A stretch of DNA of 64,000 nucleotides from positions 1,798,001-1,862,000 of the forward strand of contig JAWKIR010000002.1 in assembly GCA_041394245.1 (NCBI GenBank). Reading direction: 5' to 3'. Source of the stretch: Acidimicrobiales bacterium (lineage in GTDB: Bacteria > Actinomycetota > Acidimicrobiia > Acidimicrobiales > Aldehydirespiratoraceae). The notes under the pieces are model-generated. The model ran no database searches. It saw only the letters and a list, made by a program, of their open reading frames with translations, and was not told the DNA's origin. Shown here one piece after another: positions 52,230 through 60,848 of the stretch. The position numbers and the translations under genes are program-made. Within the stretch, counting starts at the first letter, position 1. Each line of letters opens with the position of its first letter.

Positions 52230-53852
52230 TCAGCCCTCTTCTCGAGTGATGTCTTCTTCGGGCAGGGTCACATCGCTGTCGACCGTCGTCGTGCGAGCGG
52301 TCCCCTGATCCTGTGCTTCGGGCTCTTCGCCCTCTGCGACCGAAGCGGTGAACTGGGCGGCGAACTCGCGGATCCCCGCCTCGAACGCCTCTTCGTCGTT
52401 GATCTTGCCCTCGTCGCGGATCGTCGCCATGACGTCGCTGTGGCGGGTCGCGAACCATTCGAGCAGCTCGCGCTCGAAACGCAACACGTCGTCAACCGGG
52501 AGACTGTCGAGATAGCCCCGGGTGCCTGCATAGATCGACACGACCTGATCCTCGACAGGATACGGCGAGTTGACGCCCTGCTTGAGCAGCTCGGTGAGGC
52601 GGTAGCCACGCTCGAGCTGTGCCTTCGACACGGCGTCGAGATCCGAACCGAACGCGGCGAACGCCTCGAGCTCGCGGAACTGCTGAAGGTCGCCCTTCAG
52701 CGTGCCGGTCGCGGTCTTCATGGCCTTGACCTGCGCCGCCGAGCCGACGCGAGACACCGAGATGCCCACGTCGACGGCCGGACGGATGCCGGACTTGAAG
52801 AGATCGTCCTGCAGGAAGATCTGGCCGTCGGTGATGGAGATCACGTTGGTCGGAATGAAGGCCGACACGTCGCCCGCCTTGGTCTCGATGACCGGCAGGG
52901 CGGTGAGCGAACCAGCACCGAGCTCGTCGGAGAGCTTGGCCGCCCGCTCGAGCAGACGCGAATGCAGGTAGAACACGTCGCCCGGGAAGGCCTCGCGCCC
53001 CGGCGGGCGGCGCAGCAGCAGCGACACCTGACGGTAGGCCTCGGCCTGCTTGGAGAGGTCGTCGTAGATGATGAGGGCGTGCTCGCCGTTCTCCATCCAG
53101 TGCTGGCCCATGGCGCAACCGCCATAGGGAGCAAGGAACTTGAACGGGGCCGGGTCCGACGCCGGGGCGACCACGACCGTGGTGTATTCCATGGCACCGA
53201 GCTCTTCGAGCGTCGCGACGTTCTGCGCAACCGTGGAGGCCTTCTGGCCGATCGCCACGTAAATGCACTTCACCCCGAGACCCTTCTGGTTGAGGATCGT
53301 GTCGAGGGCGATGGTGGTCTTGCCGGTCTTGCGGTCGCCGATGATGAGCTCGCGCTGGCCACGACCGACGGGGATCAGCGAGTCGATGGCCTTGATCCCG
53401 GTCTGCATCGGCTCGTGCACCGGCTTGCGGCCGAGGATGCCGGGAGCCTGGATCTCCATGCGGCGGGGCTGCACGTTGGTGAGCGGTCCCTTGCCGTCGA
53501 CGGGCTCGCCGAGGGGGTTGACCACTCGGCCGAGAAGTCCGTCGCCCACCGGCACCGAGAGGATCTCGCCCGTGGCGACCACGGTCTGTCCCTCTTCGAT
53601 GTGTTCGACGTCGCCGAGCACGACGGCACCGATCGAGTCCTCGTCGAGGTTCAGTGCGAGGCCGATGAGGCCGTTCTCGAACCGGAGCATCTCGTTGACG
53701 GCAGCATCGGGCAGGCCCGACACGCGAGCGATACCGTCGCCGACCTCGAGCACGCGGCCCACCGTGGTCTGTTCGACCGACGGGGAGAACCCTTGCAGGT
53801 TCGCCGTGAGGGCGGCGGTGATCTCATCGGTGTTGATCTGAAGATCAGCCAT
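52230..53852 (-). CDS. atpA: ATP synthase alpha subunit with C-terminal extension
   Basis: The 540-residue alpha has GDRKTGKTTIALDTILNQ (P-loop), ISITDGQIFLQDDLF and FEAFAAFGSDLDAVSK-type motifs. Compared with the 513-residue E. coli subunit it has about 30 extra acidic/Thr-rich residues at the end (EGEEPEAQDQGTARTTT, LPEEDITREEG). In mycobacteria a C-terminal alpha extension suppresses ATP hydrolysis; whether this one does the same is inference because the sequence differs. Confidence 0.96.
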   Translation of the reverse strand: MADLQINTDEITAALTANLQGFSPSVEQTTVGRVLEVGDGIARVSGLPDAAVNEMLRFENGLIGLALNLDEDSIGAVVLGDVEHIEEGQTVVATGEILSVPVGDGLLGRVVNPLGEPVDGKGPLTNVQPRRMEIQAPGILGRKPVHEPMQTGIKAIDSLIPVGRGQRELIIGDRKTGKTTIALDTILNQKGLGVKCIYVAIGQKASTVAQNVATLEELGAMEYTTVVVAPASDPAPFKFLAPYGGCAMGQHWMENGEHALIIYDDLSKQAEAYRQVSLLLRRPPGREAFPGDVFYLHSRLLERAAKLSDELGAGSLTALPVIETKAGDVSAFIPTNVISITDGQIFLQDDLFKSGIRPAVDVGISVSRVGSAAQVKAMKTATGTLKGDLQQFRELEAFAAFGSDLDAVSKAQLERGYRLTELLKQGVNSPYPVEDQVVSIYAGTRGYLDSLPVDDVLRFERELLEWFATRHSDVMATIRDEGKINDEEAFEAGIREFAAQFTASVAEGEEPEAQDQGTARTTTVDSDVTLPEEDITREEG

Positions 53853-53883
53853 TTTTCCTAGTCTCTCTCTGCGAAGTTTCAGG

Positions 53884-54408
53884 TCAGCCGAGGTGGGTCT
53901 TCACCTGGGCGAGGCGGCGGCGAACGCTGCCATCGATGACGGTGTCGCCGATCGTGGTGACCACGCCCCCGAGCACGGAGGGATCGATGGTGACCCTGAT
54001 GTCGACATCCTTGCCGGTGGCGTGCTTGAGCGACTCGGCGAGCCGGCTCTTCTGGTCATCGCTCAATGCGACGGCCGTGCGGACCTCGGCGACTTCCTTG
54101 CCCTGTGCGGCGGCACCCTTGGCGACGAGCGCCCGCGCGATCTCGGGCAGCTGGGCGGCACGTCCGGCGCCCACCACCAACGACACGGCCGCCCGGGCGA
54201 CATGCGACGCCCGACCCTGCAACAGGTCTTCGACGATCTGCTGGCGCTTCTCGGCCGGCACGTAGGGGTCGGCCAGGGTGTTGCGGAGTTCGTCGTTGCC
54301 TTCGAGTGCCTGGGCGAAACGAAGGATCTCGTCGTCGGCTCCGGTCGCACTCTCGGCGCGCACGACGGCGAGGAGGGCCTCTGCGTATCCGTCGATCATG
54401 TCGCTCAT
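53884..54408 (-). CDS. atpH: ATP synthase delta subunit (OSCP)
   Basis: The 174-residue delta has YAEALLAVV, the helical N-domain with LADPYVPAEKRQQIVEDLL and the C-domain DPSVLGGVVTTIGDTVIDGSVRRRL. It joins F1 to the b stalk. It is a separate gene of normal size, unlike mycobacteria, where delta is fused to a b-type subunit. GAGGAAA precedes the ATG. Confidence 0.94.
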   Translation of the reverse strand: MSDMIDGYAEALLAVVRAESATGADDEILRFAQALEGNDELRNTLADPYVPAEKRQQIVEDLLQGRASHVARAAVSLVVGAGRAAQLPEIARALVAKGAAAQGKEVAEVRTAVALSDDQKSRLAESLKHATGKDVDIRVTIDPSVLGGVVTTIGDTVIDGSVRRRLAQVKTHLG

Positions 54409-54452
54409 GTATTCGTTTCCTCGGGGTAACGGGGTGGGGCGGACAGCGTGTG

Positions 54453-54977
54453 CTAGCCGGCGAGCTGGCTGATGTAGTCGTCGATCAACGCCGACTGGGT
54501 CGCCGCGTCACCGAGGTTCTGACGAACCACGGCGTCGGCGGCGATCCGGGCCTGCTCGGCGACTGCGGCCCGCAGATCGGTGAGTGCCTGCTCGCGTTGC
54601 GCCTCGATCTCGAGTCGCGAGCGCTCCTTTGCCTCGGCCACGTCGGCTTCGGCGCGGGCCAGGAGATCCGCCTCGAGCTTGGTGGCCTGGGCCCGGGCGT
54701 CGGCGATGATCTTCGCGGCTTCGGCATCGGCGTTGCCGAGCTGGCCGGAGAGCGTGGCCAGTTGATCCTCGGCAGCTGCCTTCTCGGCGGCCGCGGCGGC
54801 GATCTCTTCCTCGATGCGGACCGTGCGGCCCTTCATCAGCTTCGAGATCGCCGGCACGCCCTTCCACAGGAAGATCAGGAAGATGATCCCGAACGCAGCC
54901 GAGCCCCAGTAGAACTCGTTGATGTCGCCGGGGATGAAGTTTCCGTTGGGGCCTTCGGCGGCAAGGATTCCGATCAT
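54453..54977 (-). CDS. atpF: ATP synthase b subunit
   Basis: The 174-residue b subunit has one N-terminal membrane segment (WGSAAFGIIFLIFLWKGVPAI) and a long Ala/Glu-rich coiled coil. GGAG lies 5 bases before the ATG at 54977; a GTG at 54992, overlapping the previous stop (GTGA), is the alternative. Together with the b' gene it forms a heterodimeric peripheral stalk. Confidence 0.9.
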   Translation of the reverse strand: MIGILAAEGPNGNFIPGDINEFYWGSAAFGIIFLIFLWKGVPAISKLMKGRTVRIEEEIAAAAAEKAAAEDQLATLSGQLGNADAEAAKIIADARAQATKLEADLLARAEADVAEAKERSRLEIEAQREQALTDLRAAVAEQARIAADAVVRQNLGDAATQSALIDDYISQLAG

Positions 54978-54988
54978 TTCGGCTCCGA

Positions 54989-55516
54989 TCACTCGGCCGC
55001 GAGGGCCTGGTCGATGGCGGACTGCTGGGCACCGGCGTCGAGGCTGCGCCCGAGCACCGCACCGGCGGCACCCACGGCGAGCGTGGCGACGTCGCCACGC
55101 ATCCCGCTCAGCGCGTCGGCCCGAGCCCGGTCGATCTCGACCTGCGCGCTACGGCGCAGTTCGGCGATCTCGGCGTCGGCCTCGGCTTGCAGCGCGGCCC
55201 GACGTTCGTCGGCCGCGGCGCGGGCCGCGGCGATGATCTCGTTGGCCTCGGTGCGGGCGTCGGCGAGGGATGCCTCGTAGTCGCGTCGCGTCGAACCCAG
55301 CGATGCCGTCGCCGCATCGGCGGCGTCGCGATCACCCTGAATCGTGTTGGCCCGTACTTCCATGGCCCGAGTGATCGGGGGGAGAAGGACGTACTTCATC
55401 AGCAGCCACAGCGCGACGAAGAAGATGAGGGCGTAGACGATCTCGTTGACCTCGGGGATCACCGGGTTCGGCGGGTCACCAGCGTCTTCCGCGGCGAGGA
55501 CCAGCATCAGATTCAC
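54989..55516 (-). CDS. ATP synthase b' subunit (second b-type subunit)
   Basis: The 175-residue protein has a membrane segment EIVYALIFFVALWLLMKYVLLPPI and a coiled coil (MEVRANTIQGDRDAADAATASL onward). Two different b-type genes in one operon (b and b') are typical of cyanobacteria and alphaproteobacteria and occur in some actinobacteria. It starts with GTG at 55516 after a GAGG site. Confidence 0.9.
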   Translation of the reverse strand: MNLMLVLAAEDAGDPPNPVIPEVNEIVYALIFFVALWLLMKYVLLPPITRAMEVRANTIQGDRDAADAATASLGSTRRDYEASLADARTEANEIIAAARAAADERRAALQAEADAEIAELRRSAQVEIDRARADALSGMRGDVATLAVGAAGAVLGRSLDAGAQQSAIDQALAAE

Positions 55517-55526
55517 GACGTCGACC

Positions 55527-55814
55527 TCAGACGAACTTCAGCAGGATGAAGACGACGAAGCCGATGAGGGCGAGCGCCTCGGTGAAGGCGATGCCGAGGA
55601 ACATGGTGGTCTGGACCTGACCGGCGGACTCGGGCTGACGAGCCATGGCCTGGACGGCCTGACCGACGAGGTAGCCGATGCCGATGCCCGGGCCGATGGC
55701 GGCGAGGCCGTAGGCGTAACCGGCACCGGTGGCGGCGGCGGCGTTCTTGGCATCGTCGGCAGCGGAAGTGTCAGCCTCCGCGGCAAGCGCAGCAAGCTGG
55801 CTCAGGGTGCTCAT
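55527..55814 (-). CDS. atpE: ATP synthase c subunit
   Basis: The 95-residue proteolipid has an N-terminal extension of about 25 residues (SQLAALAAEADTSAADDAK) before helix 1 (GAGYAYGLAAIGPGIGIGYLVG) and a second helix with the ion-binding Glu in FLGIAFTEALALIG. No Na+-site Gln/Ser/Thr set was seen, so protons are the likely ion. Members are usually about 75-85 residues, so the N-terminus is longer than normal. Confidence 0.94.
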   Translation of the reverse strand: MSTLSQLAALAAEADTSAADDAKNAAAATGAGYAYGLAAIGPGIGIGYLVGQAVQAMARQPESAGQVQTTMFLGIAFTEALALIGFVVFILLKFV

Positions 55815-55867
55815 TTTGGGTGCTCTCCTGGATTGTTTGGTTTAGAAGACTTGGGTCGGGGTCGGCG

Positions 55868-56638
55868 CTAGTGCGCCGGGTGCAGCGCCATGCCGATGTA
55901 GACGGCGGTGAGAATCGTGAAGACGAAGGCCTGGATCAGCGACACACCGACCTCGAAGGCGGTGAACGCGAGCAGACCGGCAAACGTGAACGGCTGCACG
56001 ATGAACAGCAGCGACGCCGAGAACACCGAGATGCACAACACCGAGAAGGTGACGAGCAGGATGTGGCCGGCGAGCATGTTGGCGAAGAGACGAACGGCGT
56101 GGCTGAAGGGGCGGATCAGGAAGTTCGAGAGGAACTCGATCGGCGTCACGAGCGGCAACAGCGCCTTCGGCACGCCCGGCGGGACGAGGAGCTCCTTGAT
56201 GTAGCCGAGGCCGTTGTGCTTGATGCCGACGGAGATCCAGGTGACGTAGACGATGAGCGCCAGCACGAGCGGTCCGGCCATGCGGGCATTGCCCGGCATC
56301 TGGAAGAACGGGATGACCTCGGTGATGTTGCCGATGAAGATGAACAGGAACAGCGAGGTCAGCAGCGGCATGTACTTGCGGCCGTCGGGGCCGATGGCGG
56401 CCTGCACGATCTGGCCGTCGACGAACTCGACGATGCCTTCGGTCGCCGTGCGGAAACCCCGGGGGACGAGGGCGTCGCCGCGGTTGCCCAAGAGGAAGAC
56501 GATCGACGGAATGGCCATGCCGAGGAAGTAGATGAACGCGATCTTGTTGAAGGCGAAGTAGTCGGAATCCTTGAAAAGGAACGCCGGCCACTCGATCACG
56601 TTCTCGATCGGCGGGAACGCCACGGCTCCGATAATCAC
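55868..56638 (-). CDS. atpB: ATP synthase a subunit
   Basis: The 256-residue polytopic subunit has the essential Arg in RPFSHAVRLFANMLAGH and the C-terminal EVGVSLIQAFVFTILTAVYIGMAL. It forms the proton half-channels against the c-ring. GTG 56638 overlaps the atpI stop (GTGA). Confidence 0.95.
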   Translation of the reverse strand: MIIGAVAFPPIENVIEWPAFLFKDSDYFAFNKIAFIYFLGMAIPSIVFLLGNRGDALVPRGFRTATEGIVEFVDGQIVQAAIGPDGRKYMPLLTSLFLFIFIGNITEVIPFFQMPGNARMAGPLVLALIVYVTWISVGIKHNGLGYIKELLVPPGVPKALLPLVTPIEFLSNFLIRPFSHAVRLFANMLAGHILLVTFSVLCISVFSASLLFIVQPFTFAGLLAFTAFEVGVSLIQAFVFTILTAVYIGMALHPAH

Positions 56639-57156
56639 AATTGCTCCTGTTGCTGGACGGTGCTCATCTCAGGCTCCTGGATGATGCGTCGTTCGTTCTG
56701 CGGCGGCTTAAGCCCGGGAAAGGCTAGCGACGCCGACACGAAACGCATCTCCCAGAACAGCAATCCGAGATGAGAAATGATCAGAGAAATGCCGAGGGGG
56801 ACGAGTTCGACCCACGACTCGTTGCGCACGAGCAGCACCGCGATGGTGATGAGACCGAGCCGGATCAGGAAGCCGAAGAGGGCGGCGCCGGCCATGAACG
56901 CCAGCGAGATGCGGGCGGCGTAGCCGAGCATCGCCGCGGCGAGCAGGAAGTTGACGACCACGATGCCGAGCCCGAGGGCGACCGACAGCGCACCGTCGGA
57001 ACCCCAGAACGCCGCGCCGAGGATGATCGCCGCCGGGGCGATCATCACGCCGTGGCGGGCGAGGTCGCGAGCGACGGCGACGGCCGGCGACGGGCCGTCC
57101 ATGCGCTGCGCGAGGACATTCGGCTGAGCGTTGGTCGGGAAGTTCACGTCAGACAC
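56635..57156 (-). CDS. atpI: ATP synthase subunit I-like membrane protein
   Basis: The 173-residue protein has four hydrophobic segments (APAAIILGAAFWG, LGLGIVVVNFLLAAAML, ISLAFMAGAALFGFLIRLGL, ISLIISHLGLLFW) and a polar tail ending QQQEQL. AtpI-type proteins help c-ring assembly. The start is uncertain: GTG 57156 and GTG 57147 both overlap the end of atpZ. Confidence 0.75.
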   Translation of the reverse strand: MSDVNFPTNAQPNVLAQRMDGPSPAVAVARDLARHGVMIAPAAIILGAAFWGSDGALSVALGLGIVVVNFLLAAAMLGYAARISLAFMAGAALFGFLIRLGLITIAVLLVRNESWVELVPLGISLIISHLGLLFWEMRFVSASLAFPGLKPPQNERRIIQEPEMSTVQQQEQL

Positions 57157-57442
57157 CCGCCTGCCGTCGGGCGGTGGCCCGCAGTTCGGCTGCTTCGGCG
57201 AGGAGGACATCGCGTCGTGCCGTCGCTGCGGCCATGCGGTGCTTCCAGTCGTAGTACACCTTCGCGCCCGCACCGATCGCGCCCAGGACGAGGAGGACGA
57301 TCATGAAGATCGGGGCGGTGTCGAATCGCCGATCGAGCCACAGCCCGCCGAGCGACAAGATGACCGGGCCGAGCACGAGGTCGTAGCCACCGCTGGACTG
57401 CCACAGTGCGTCGTGGAGATCGCGTTGCGCGTGCCGTTCCAT
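57149..57442 (-). CDS. atpZ: AtpZ/AtpI-like small membrane protein
   Basis: The 97-residue protein has two membrane segments (YDLVLGPVILSLGGLWLD and FMIVLLVLGAIGAGAKVYYDW) between charged ends, the pattern of AtpZ-type first genes of atp operons, which have been linked to Mg2+/Ca2+ transport and ATP synthase assembly. GAGGACC lies before the ATG at 57442. Confidence 0.75.
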   Translation of the reverse strand: MERHAQRDLHDALWQSSGGYDLVLGPVILSLGGLWLDRRFDTAPIFMIVLLVLGAIGAGAKVYYDWKHRMAAATARRDVLLAEAAELRATARRQAGV

Positions 57443-57484
57443 CGGAGGTCCTCGAACGAACCGAACGGGCGCCGTTGCCCGCTC

Positions 57485-57498
57485 GTGAAAGCGTTCAC
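57485..57498. promoter_or_regulatory. LacI-type palindrome at the atp operon transcription start
   Basis: GTGAA-AGCG-TTCAC is a 14-base inverted repeat immediately downstream of the atp -10, covering the expected transcription start near 57492. LacI-family operators often have such an A/T arm around a central CG, but the regulator is unknown. Confidence 0.4.
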
Positions 57499-57528
57499 AA
57501 CCTAGCCGCACACCCCCCGGGGAGGCAA
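57499..57528 (-). promoter_or_regulatory. Promoter of the atp operon
   Basis: TTGCCT (57523-57528), an 18-base spacer and TAGGTT (57499-57504) form the best -35/-10 pair upstream of atpZ. The leader would be about 50 bases. Confidence 0.5.
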
Positions 57529-57563
57529 CACCGAACGGCAGGGCCGCGCGCAATTCCGCCGCC

Positions 57564-57569
57564 TACACT
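57564..57569 (+). promoter_or_regulatory. -10 hexamer TACACT of the first glycosyltransferase gene
   Basis: TACACT ends 11 bases before the ATG at 57581, giving a very short leader of a few bases. Confidence 0.4.
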
Positions 57570-57580
57570 GACGCGCAACC

Positions 57581-58510
57581 ATGGCCCCCAGTCCCTCCAC
57601 GAGCGGTGTCGCGCTCTCCGTCGTCGTCGTCACCTGGAACAGTGCCGACACGCTCGAGGCCGCGGTGTCGCCGTTGAGCGGCGAGCGCGACATCGAGCTC
57701 ATCGTCGTCGACAACGACAGCGCCGACGATTCGATCGCCGTCGCGTGTCGTGCCGCGCCGGAGGCCATCGTGGTGCAGACCGGTGGCAACTGCGGATTCG
57801 CGGCGGCAGTCGACGTCGGTGCCGACGCGGCCTCGGCCGATGTGCTCGTCCTCCTGAACCCCGATTGCGTCGCCGATCCCGCCGCCCTTCGCCACCTCGC
57901 CGCCCGCGTGCACGACGGTGTGGCGGTCGCGGCGCCACGACTCACCGATGGCGCCGGTCTCGTCGCCCGATCCGTGCGACGTCGACCACGAGTGCGTGAC
58001 CAGTTCGTGGTCGCGACCGGGCTGCACAAGATCTCGCATCGCCTCGACCCCGACGACGACGGCGGCGCGTCGAGCGCGACTCGACCGATGACGGTCGAGG
58101 TCGTGTCGGGCGCCTGCTTCGCGACCCCGCTCGAACGCTTCCGTGAGCTCGGAGGGCTCGATCCGCGCTTCTTCCTCTACGGAGAGGAGGTCGACTACAT
58201 GGCCCGGGTCGCCGACTCGGGGGGCCGCATCGAATACGACCCCGCGGTCAGCGTCGTGCACATCGGCGGCACCTCGGCCGACAAGGTGGCATCCGGCACC
58301 GACTTCCTCCTCATGGAGTCGCGGGTTCGCTGGTTCCGCAAGCATCGTGGTCGAGTGGCCGCTCAGCTGGTGCGACTCGCCCTCACCATGTGGGCGGTCC
58401 GCCGTCGTGATCGCGCCGCGATCCGGGCGATGTGCCGGCCGATGAGCCGGATCCTGACCCCCACCCATCCGGTGCCGGATCCCGTCAGGGTCGACGCCGG
58501 GCCTCGCTGA
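57581..58510 (+). CDS. Family 2 glycosyltransferase (rhamnosyltransferase-like)
   Basis: The 309-residue GT-A protein has VALSVVVVTWNSADTLEAAV, the nucleotide-sugar motif IVVDNDSADDSI, LVLLNPDCVAD in the DXD position (NPD) and FFLYGEEVDYMARVADSGG, close to WbbL-like rhamnosyltransferases. It transfers a sugar to a lipid-linked acceptor on the cytoplasmic side. It is divergent from atpZ and converges on the second GT2 gene. Confidence 0.85.
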   Translation: MAPSPSTSGVALSVVVVTWNSADTLEAAVSPLSGERDIELIVVDNDSADDSIAVACRAAPEAIVVQTGGNCGFAAAVDVGADAASADVLVLLNPDCVADPAALRHLAARVHDGVAVAAPRLTDGAGLVARSVRRRPRVRDQFVVATGLHKISHRLDPDDDGGASSATRPMTVEVVSGACFATPLERFRELGGLDPRFFLYGEEVDYMARVADSGGRIEYDPAVSVVHIGGTSADKVASGTDFLLMESRVRWFRKHRGRVAAQLVRLALTMWAVRRRDRAAIRAMCRPMSRILTPTHPVPDPVRVDAGPR

Positions 58511-58519
58511 CCGATACGC

Positions 58520-59413
58520 CTAGCGCCAGGCGCTCGAACGGCCGGTCAGCCGACGCCACTGTTGCTCGCGCACATACGCCAGCAACTCGGGATCATCGAC
58601 TCGCTCACGGCGGTTGATCACCGCCTTGCAGTACCCGACGACGAGGCCCGCGCCGGCGATGACCCATGGTCGGATGAAGCATCGTCGAACCGCCTTCGCC
58701 AGCACGAAGGCCGGGTGATACCCGCAGACGTAGGCCGCCTCGCCGTTCTTCTGCCAGTTGGGCCACTGCCCCTGCCCGTCGCCGGTGAAGCGACGCTGGA
58801 TCAAGATGATGTCGCGGAAGCTGCGGGTCGTGTAGCCGTTGAGCGCCGCCTTCAGCTCGTCGAGCGTGTCCCACCCCTTCACCGCATGGATGCCCCCGAT
58901 CGCGTCCCAGCAGGACCGCCGATAGATCTTGGTGGCGCCGCGGACATGGAACATCGGATGCTCCTCGAGCACGAGCTTGCCGTCGATGTCGTTCTCGATC
59001 ATGCCCCCGGCGATCCCGAGTTCGGGTTCGTCGATCATGCGCTGGAGGCACCGCTCGAAGTAGTCCTCCGGCAGGTCGAGATCGCTGTCGAGCTTGACCG
59101 CGAACTCCCAGTCGATGCCGTCCATCAGTGCGAAGCCCTCGGAGAACGCCTCGACCACTCCCCCGCCCGGGCGGCGACTCCCTCGGTCCCGACGATCGAT
59201 GACCTCGATCCAGTCGTGATCGGCCGCGAACTCGCGGGCGATCTCCCCGGTGCCGTCGGTCGAGCCGTCGTTGACGATCACCCACTTCGCCGGCCGCCAT
59301 GTCTGCGCGACCATGCTCCTCATCGTGTAGGGCAGATACTCGGCCTCGTCTCTGGCCGGTGAGACGACGACGTACACCGGCACCGAGCCGGCGTCGATTT
59401 CGGATTCAGACAT
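58520..59413 (-). CDS. Family 2 glycosyltransferase
   Basis: The 297-residue GT-A protein has VYVVVSPARDEAEYLPYTMRSM, VNDGSTDGTGEIA, the metal-binding KLDSDLDLPEDYF and GGIHAVKGWDTLDE. The C-terminal PAFVLAKAVRRCFIRPW may be membrane-associated. It is the last gene of the minus-strand polysaccharide operon and overlaps the Wzy-like gene by 8 bases. Confidence 0.85.
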   Translation of the reverse strand: MSESEIDAGSVPVYVVVSPARDEAEYLPYTMRSMVAQTWRPAKWVIVNDGSTDGTGEIAREFAADHDWIEVIDRRDRGSRRPGGGVVEAFSEGFALMDGIDWEFAVKLDSDLDLPEDYFERCLQRMIDEPELGIAGGMIENDIDGKLVLEEHPMFHVRGATKIYRRSCWDAIGGIHAVKGWDTLDELKAALNGYTTRSFRDIILIQRRFTGDGQGQWPNWQKNGEAAYVCGYHPAFVLAKAVRRCFIRPWVIAGAGLVVGYCKAVINRRERVDDPELLAYVREQQWRRLTGRSSAWR

Positions 59414-60848
59414 GTCGGTCCTTGTAGATGTCTCGGATGTCGTCGGCGACGGCAACGTCCCACCATCGCGGCTTGCCCTTCACGCGGTGACGCTGGCTGA
59501 GGAGGCCTCGCTCCTGCGCGAGCGCCTCGACCTCGGGCGGCGGCATCTGCACGTTCATCATGCGATGGAGCGCACCGGCGGCACCGATGAGAACGAAGCA
59601 GGTGCCGACATAGATCTGGTAGTAGAGCCCGTTGACGAAGTAGTTGGCGAAGTAGCCGGCGAGGAGCGAGCCGAAGATCACCTGTCCGAGGTGCTTCGTG
59701 GTGTCGTCGCGGGCGACATGACGGATCTGGCGGGCGACGGCGATCGCGAGCAGGAACATGAACGACAGCGCGATCACGCCGATCCACCCGATCTCGAGCA
59801 GCGACAGCAGCATCTGGTTGTCGAGCAGGAGGTAGGTGTCGGAGCCCCAGGTCCCGGCACCGCGTCCGAACCACGGGCGCTCGGCGATGAAGTCGAAGGC
59901 GATCTCGTAGTCGTTGGTTCGTGCCGTGATCGACGTGTCGTCCTCGAGACCTCGGAACAGCGACAGGATCGACCCGAGCAGCGCAGGCGACGAGATGTAG
60001 ATGCCACACATGGCGACGAACCCGATGTAGGCACCCTGGATCAGTTGCCGGCGGCTCCACACCGAGATGAGCGTGCCCATCGACATGATGATCGCGAGGA
60101 TCGCCGAACGCGAGACGGTCGCCGGAAGGGTGGCGCCGATGAGGAACACGGCCACCCAGTAGAACCGCGCCTTCCGCTTCGCCGGTTCGTGCAGCGCGTA
60201 GTGCAACGCGATCGGGAGGATCATCGCCATCAAGATGCCGAGCTCGATCGCGTGCGCGGTCGTGCCCGTCGCCCGATCGAAGCCGGACCGCGCCCGGGAA
60301 CGGGCCAGCTCGCCGCCGTTGAGGCTGAGCCCCGGGTACTTGAGCTCGGCCACGAGATCCCACGCGAAGTAGAACTGGAGCAGGGCAGTGATCGCGACGA
60401 TCGTGCCGAAGAAGACGAGCCGCCGAAGCAGCGTCTCGATCTGCTCCCGACTCTCGATCGAGGCGCCGACGAGGAGCCCGATGCCGATCATCGACGCCGT
60501 CATGACGACCTCGCGCTGACCCGCCGTGATCTCGTGGGCGTAGAGGTCGCGGTTGAAGCTCAGCATGTGCGACATGAAGACCACGGTGCCGTAGCCCCAG
60601 AGACCGGCGGCGACGGGATTCCGGCCGGGCGGCACCATCGACGGCACGAAGCGCGACACCACATAGAGGAGGCAGGCACCGAGGCCGACGACGATCGAGG
60701 GGCGGGCGATCGAACCACCCCCGGGCAGCACCCACTGCTGCGGGATGAGGAAGAGCAGCGCCATCCAGATCGTGACGATGGTCAGCGAGTCGAACTGCCA
60801 CCACGGCCTCGGGCCGAGCTCCACGGAGTGTTCGAGTTGTGCCGTCAT
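59406..60848 (-). CDS. O-antigen ligase/Wzy-like polysaccharide polymerase
   Basis: The 480-residue protein has about 11-12 membrane segments and a large periplasmic loop with the Wzy_C-type ERPWFGRGAGTWGSDTY motif before the final helices. Such proteins polymerise or ligate lipid-linked repeat units outside the membrane. Its ATG overlaps the stop of the Wzz-like gene (ATGA). Confidence 0.8.
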   Translation of the reverse strand: MTAQLEHSVELGPRPWWQFDSLTIVTIWMALLFLIPQQWVLPGGGSIARPSIVVGLGACLLYVVSRFVPSMVPPGRNPVAAGLWGYGTVVFMSHMLSFNRDLYAHEITAGQREVVMTASMIGIGLLVGASIESREQIETLLRRLVFFGTIVAITALLQFYFAWDLVAELKYPGLSLNGGELARSRARSGFDRATGTTAHAIELGILMAMILPIALHYALHEPAKRKARFYWVAVFLIGATLPATVSRSAILAIIMSMGTLISVWSRRQLIQGAYIGFVAMCGIYISSPALLGSILSLFRGLEDDTSITARTNDYEIAFDFIAERPWFGRGAGTWGSDTYLLLDNQMLLSLLEIGWIGVIALSFMFLLAIAVARQIRHVARDDTTKHLGQVIFGSLLAGYFANYFVNGLYYQIYVGTCFVLIGAAGALHRMMNVQMPPPEVEALAQERGLLSQRHRVKGKPRWWDVAVADDIRDIYKDRHV

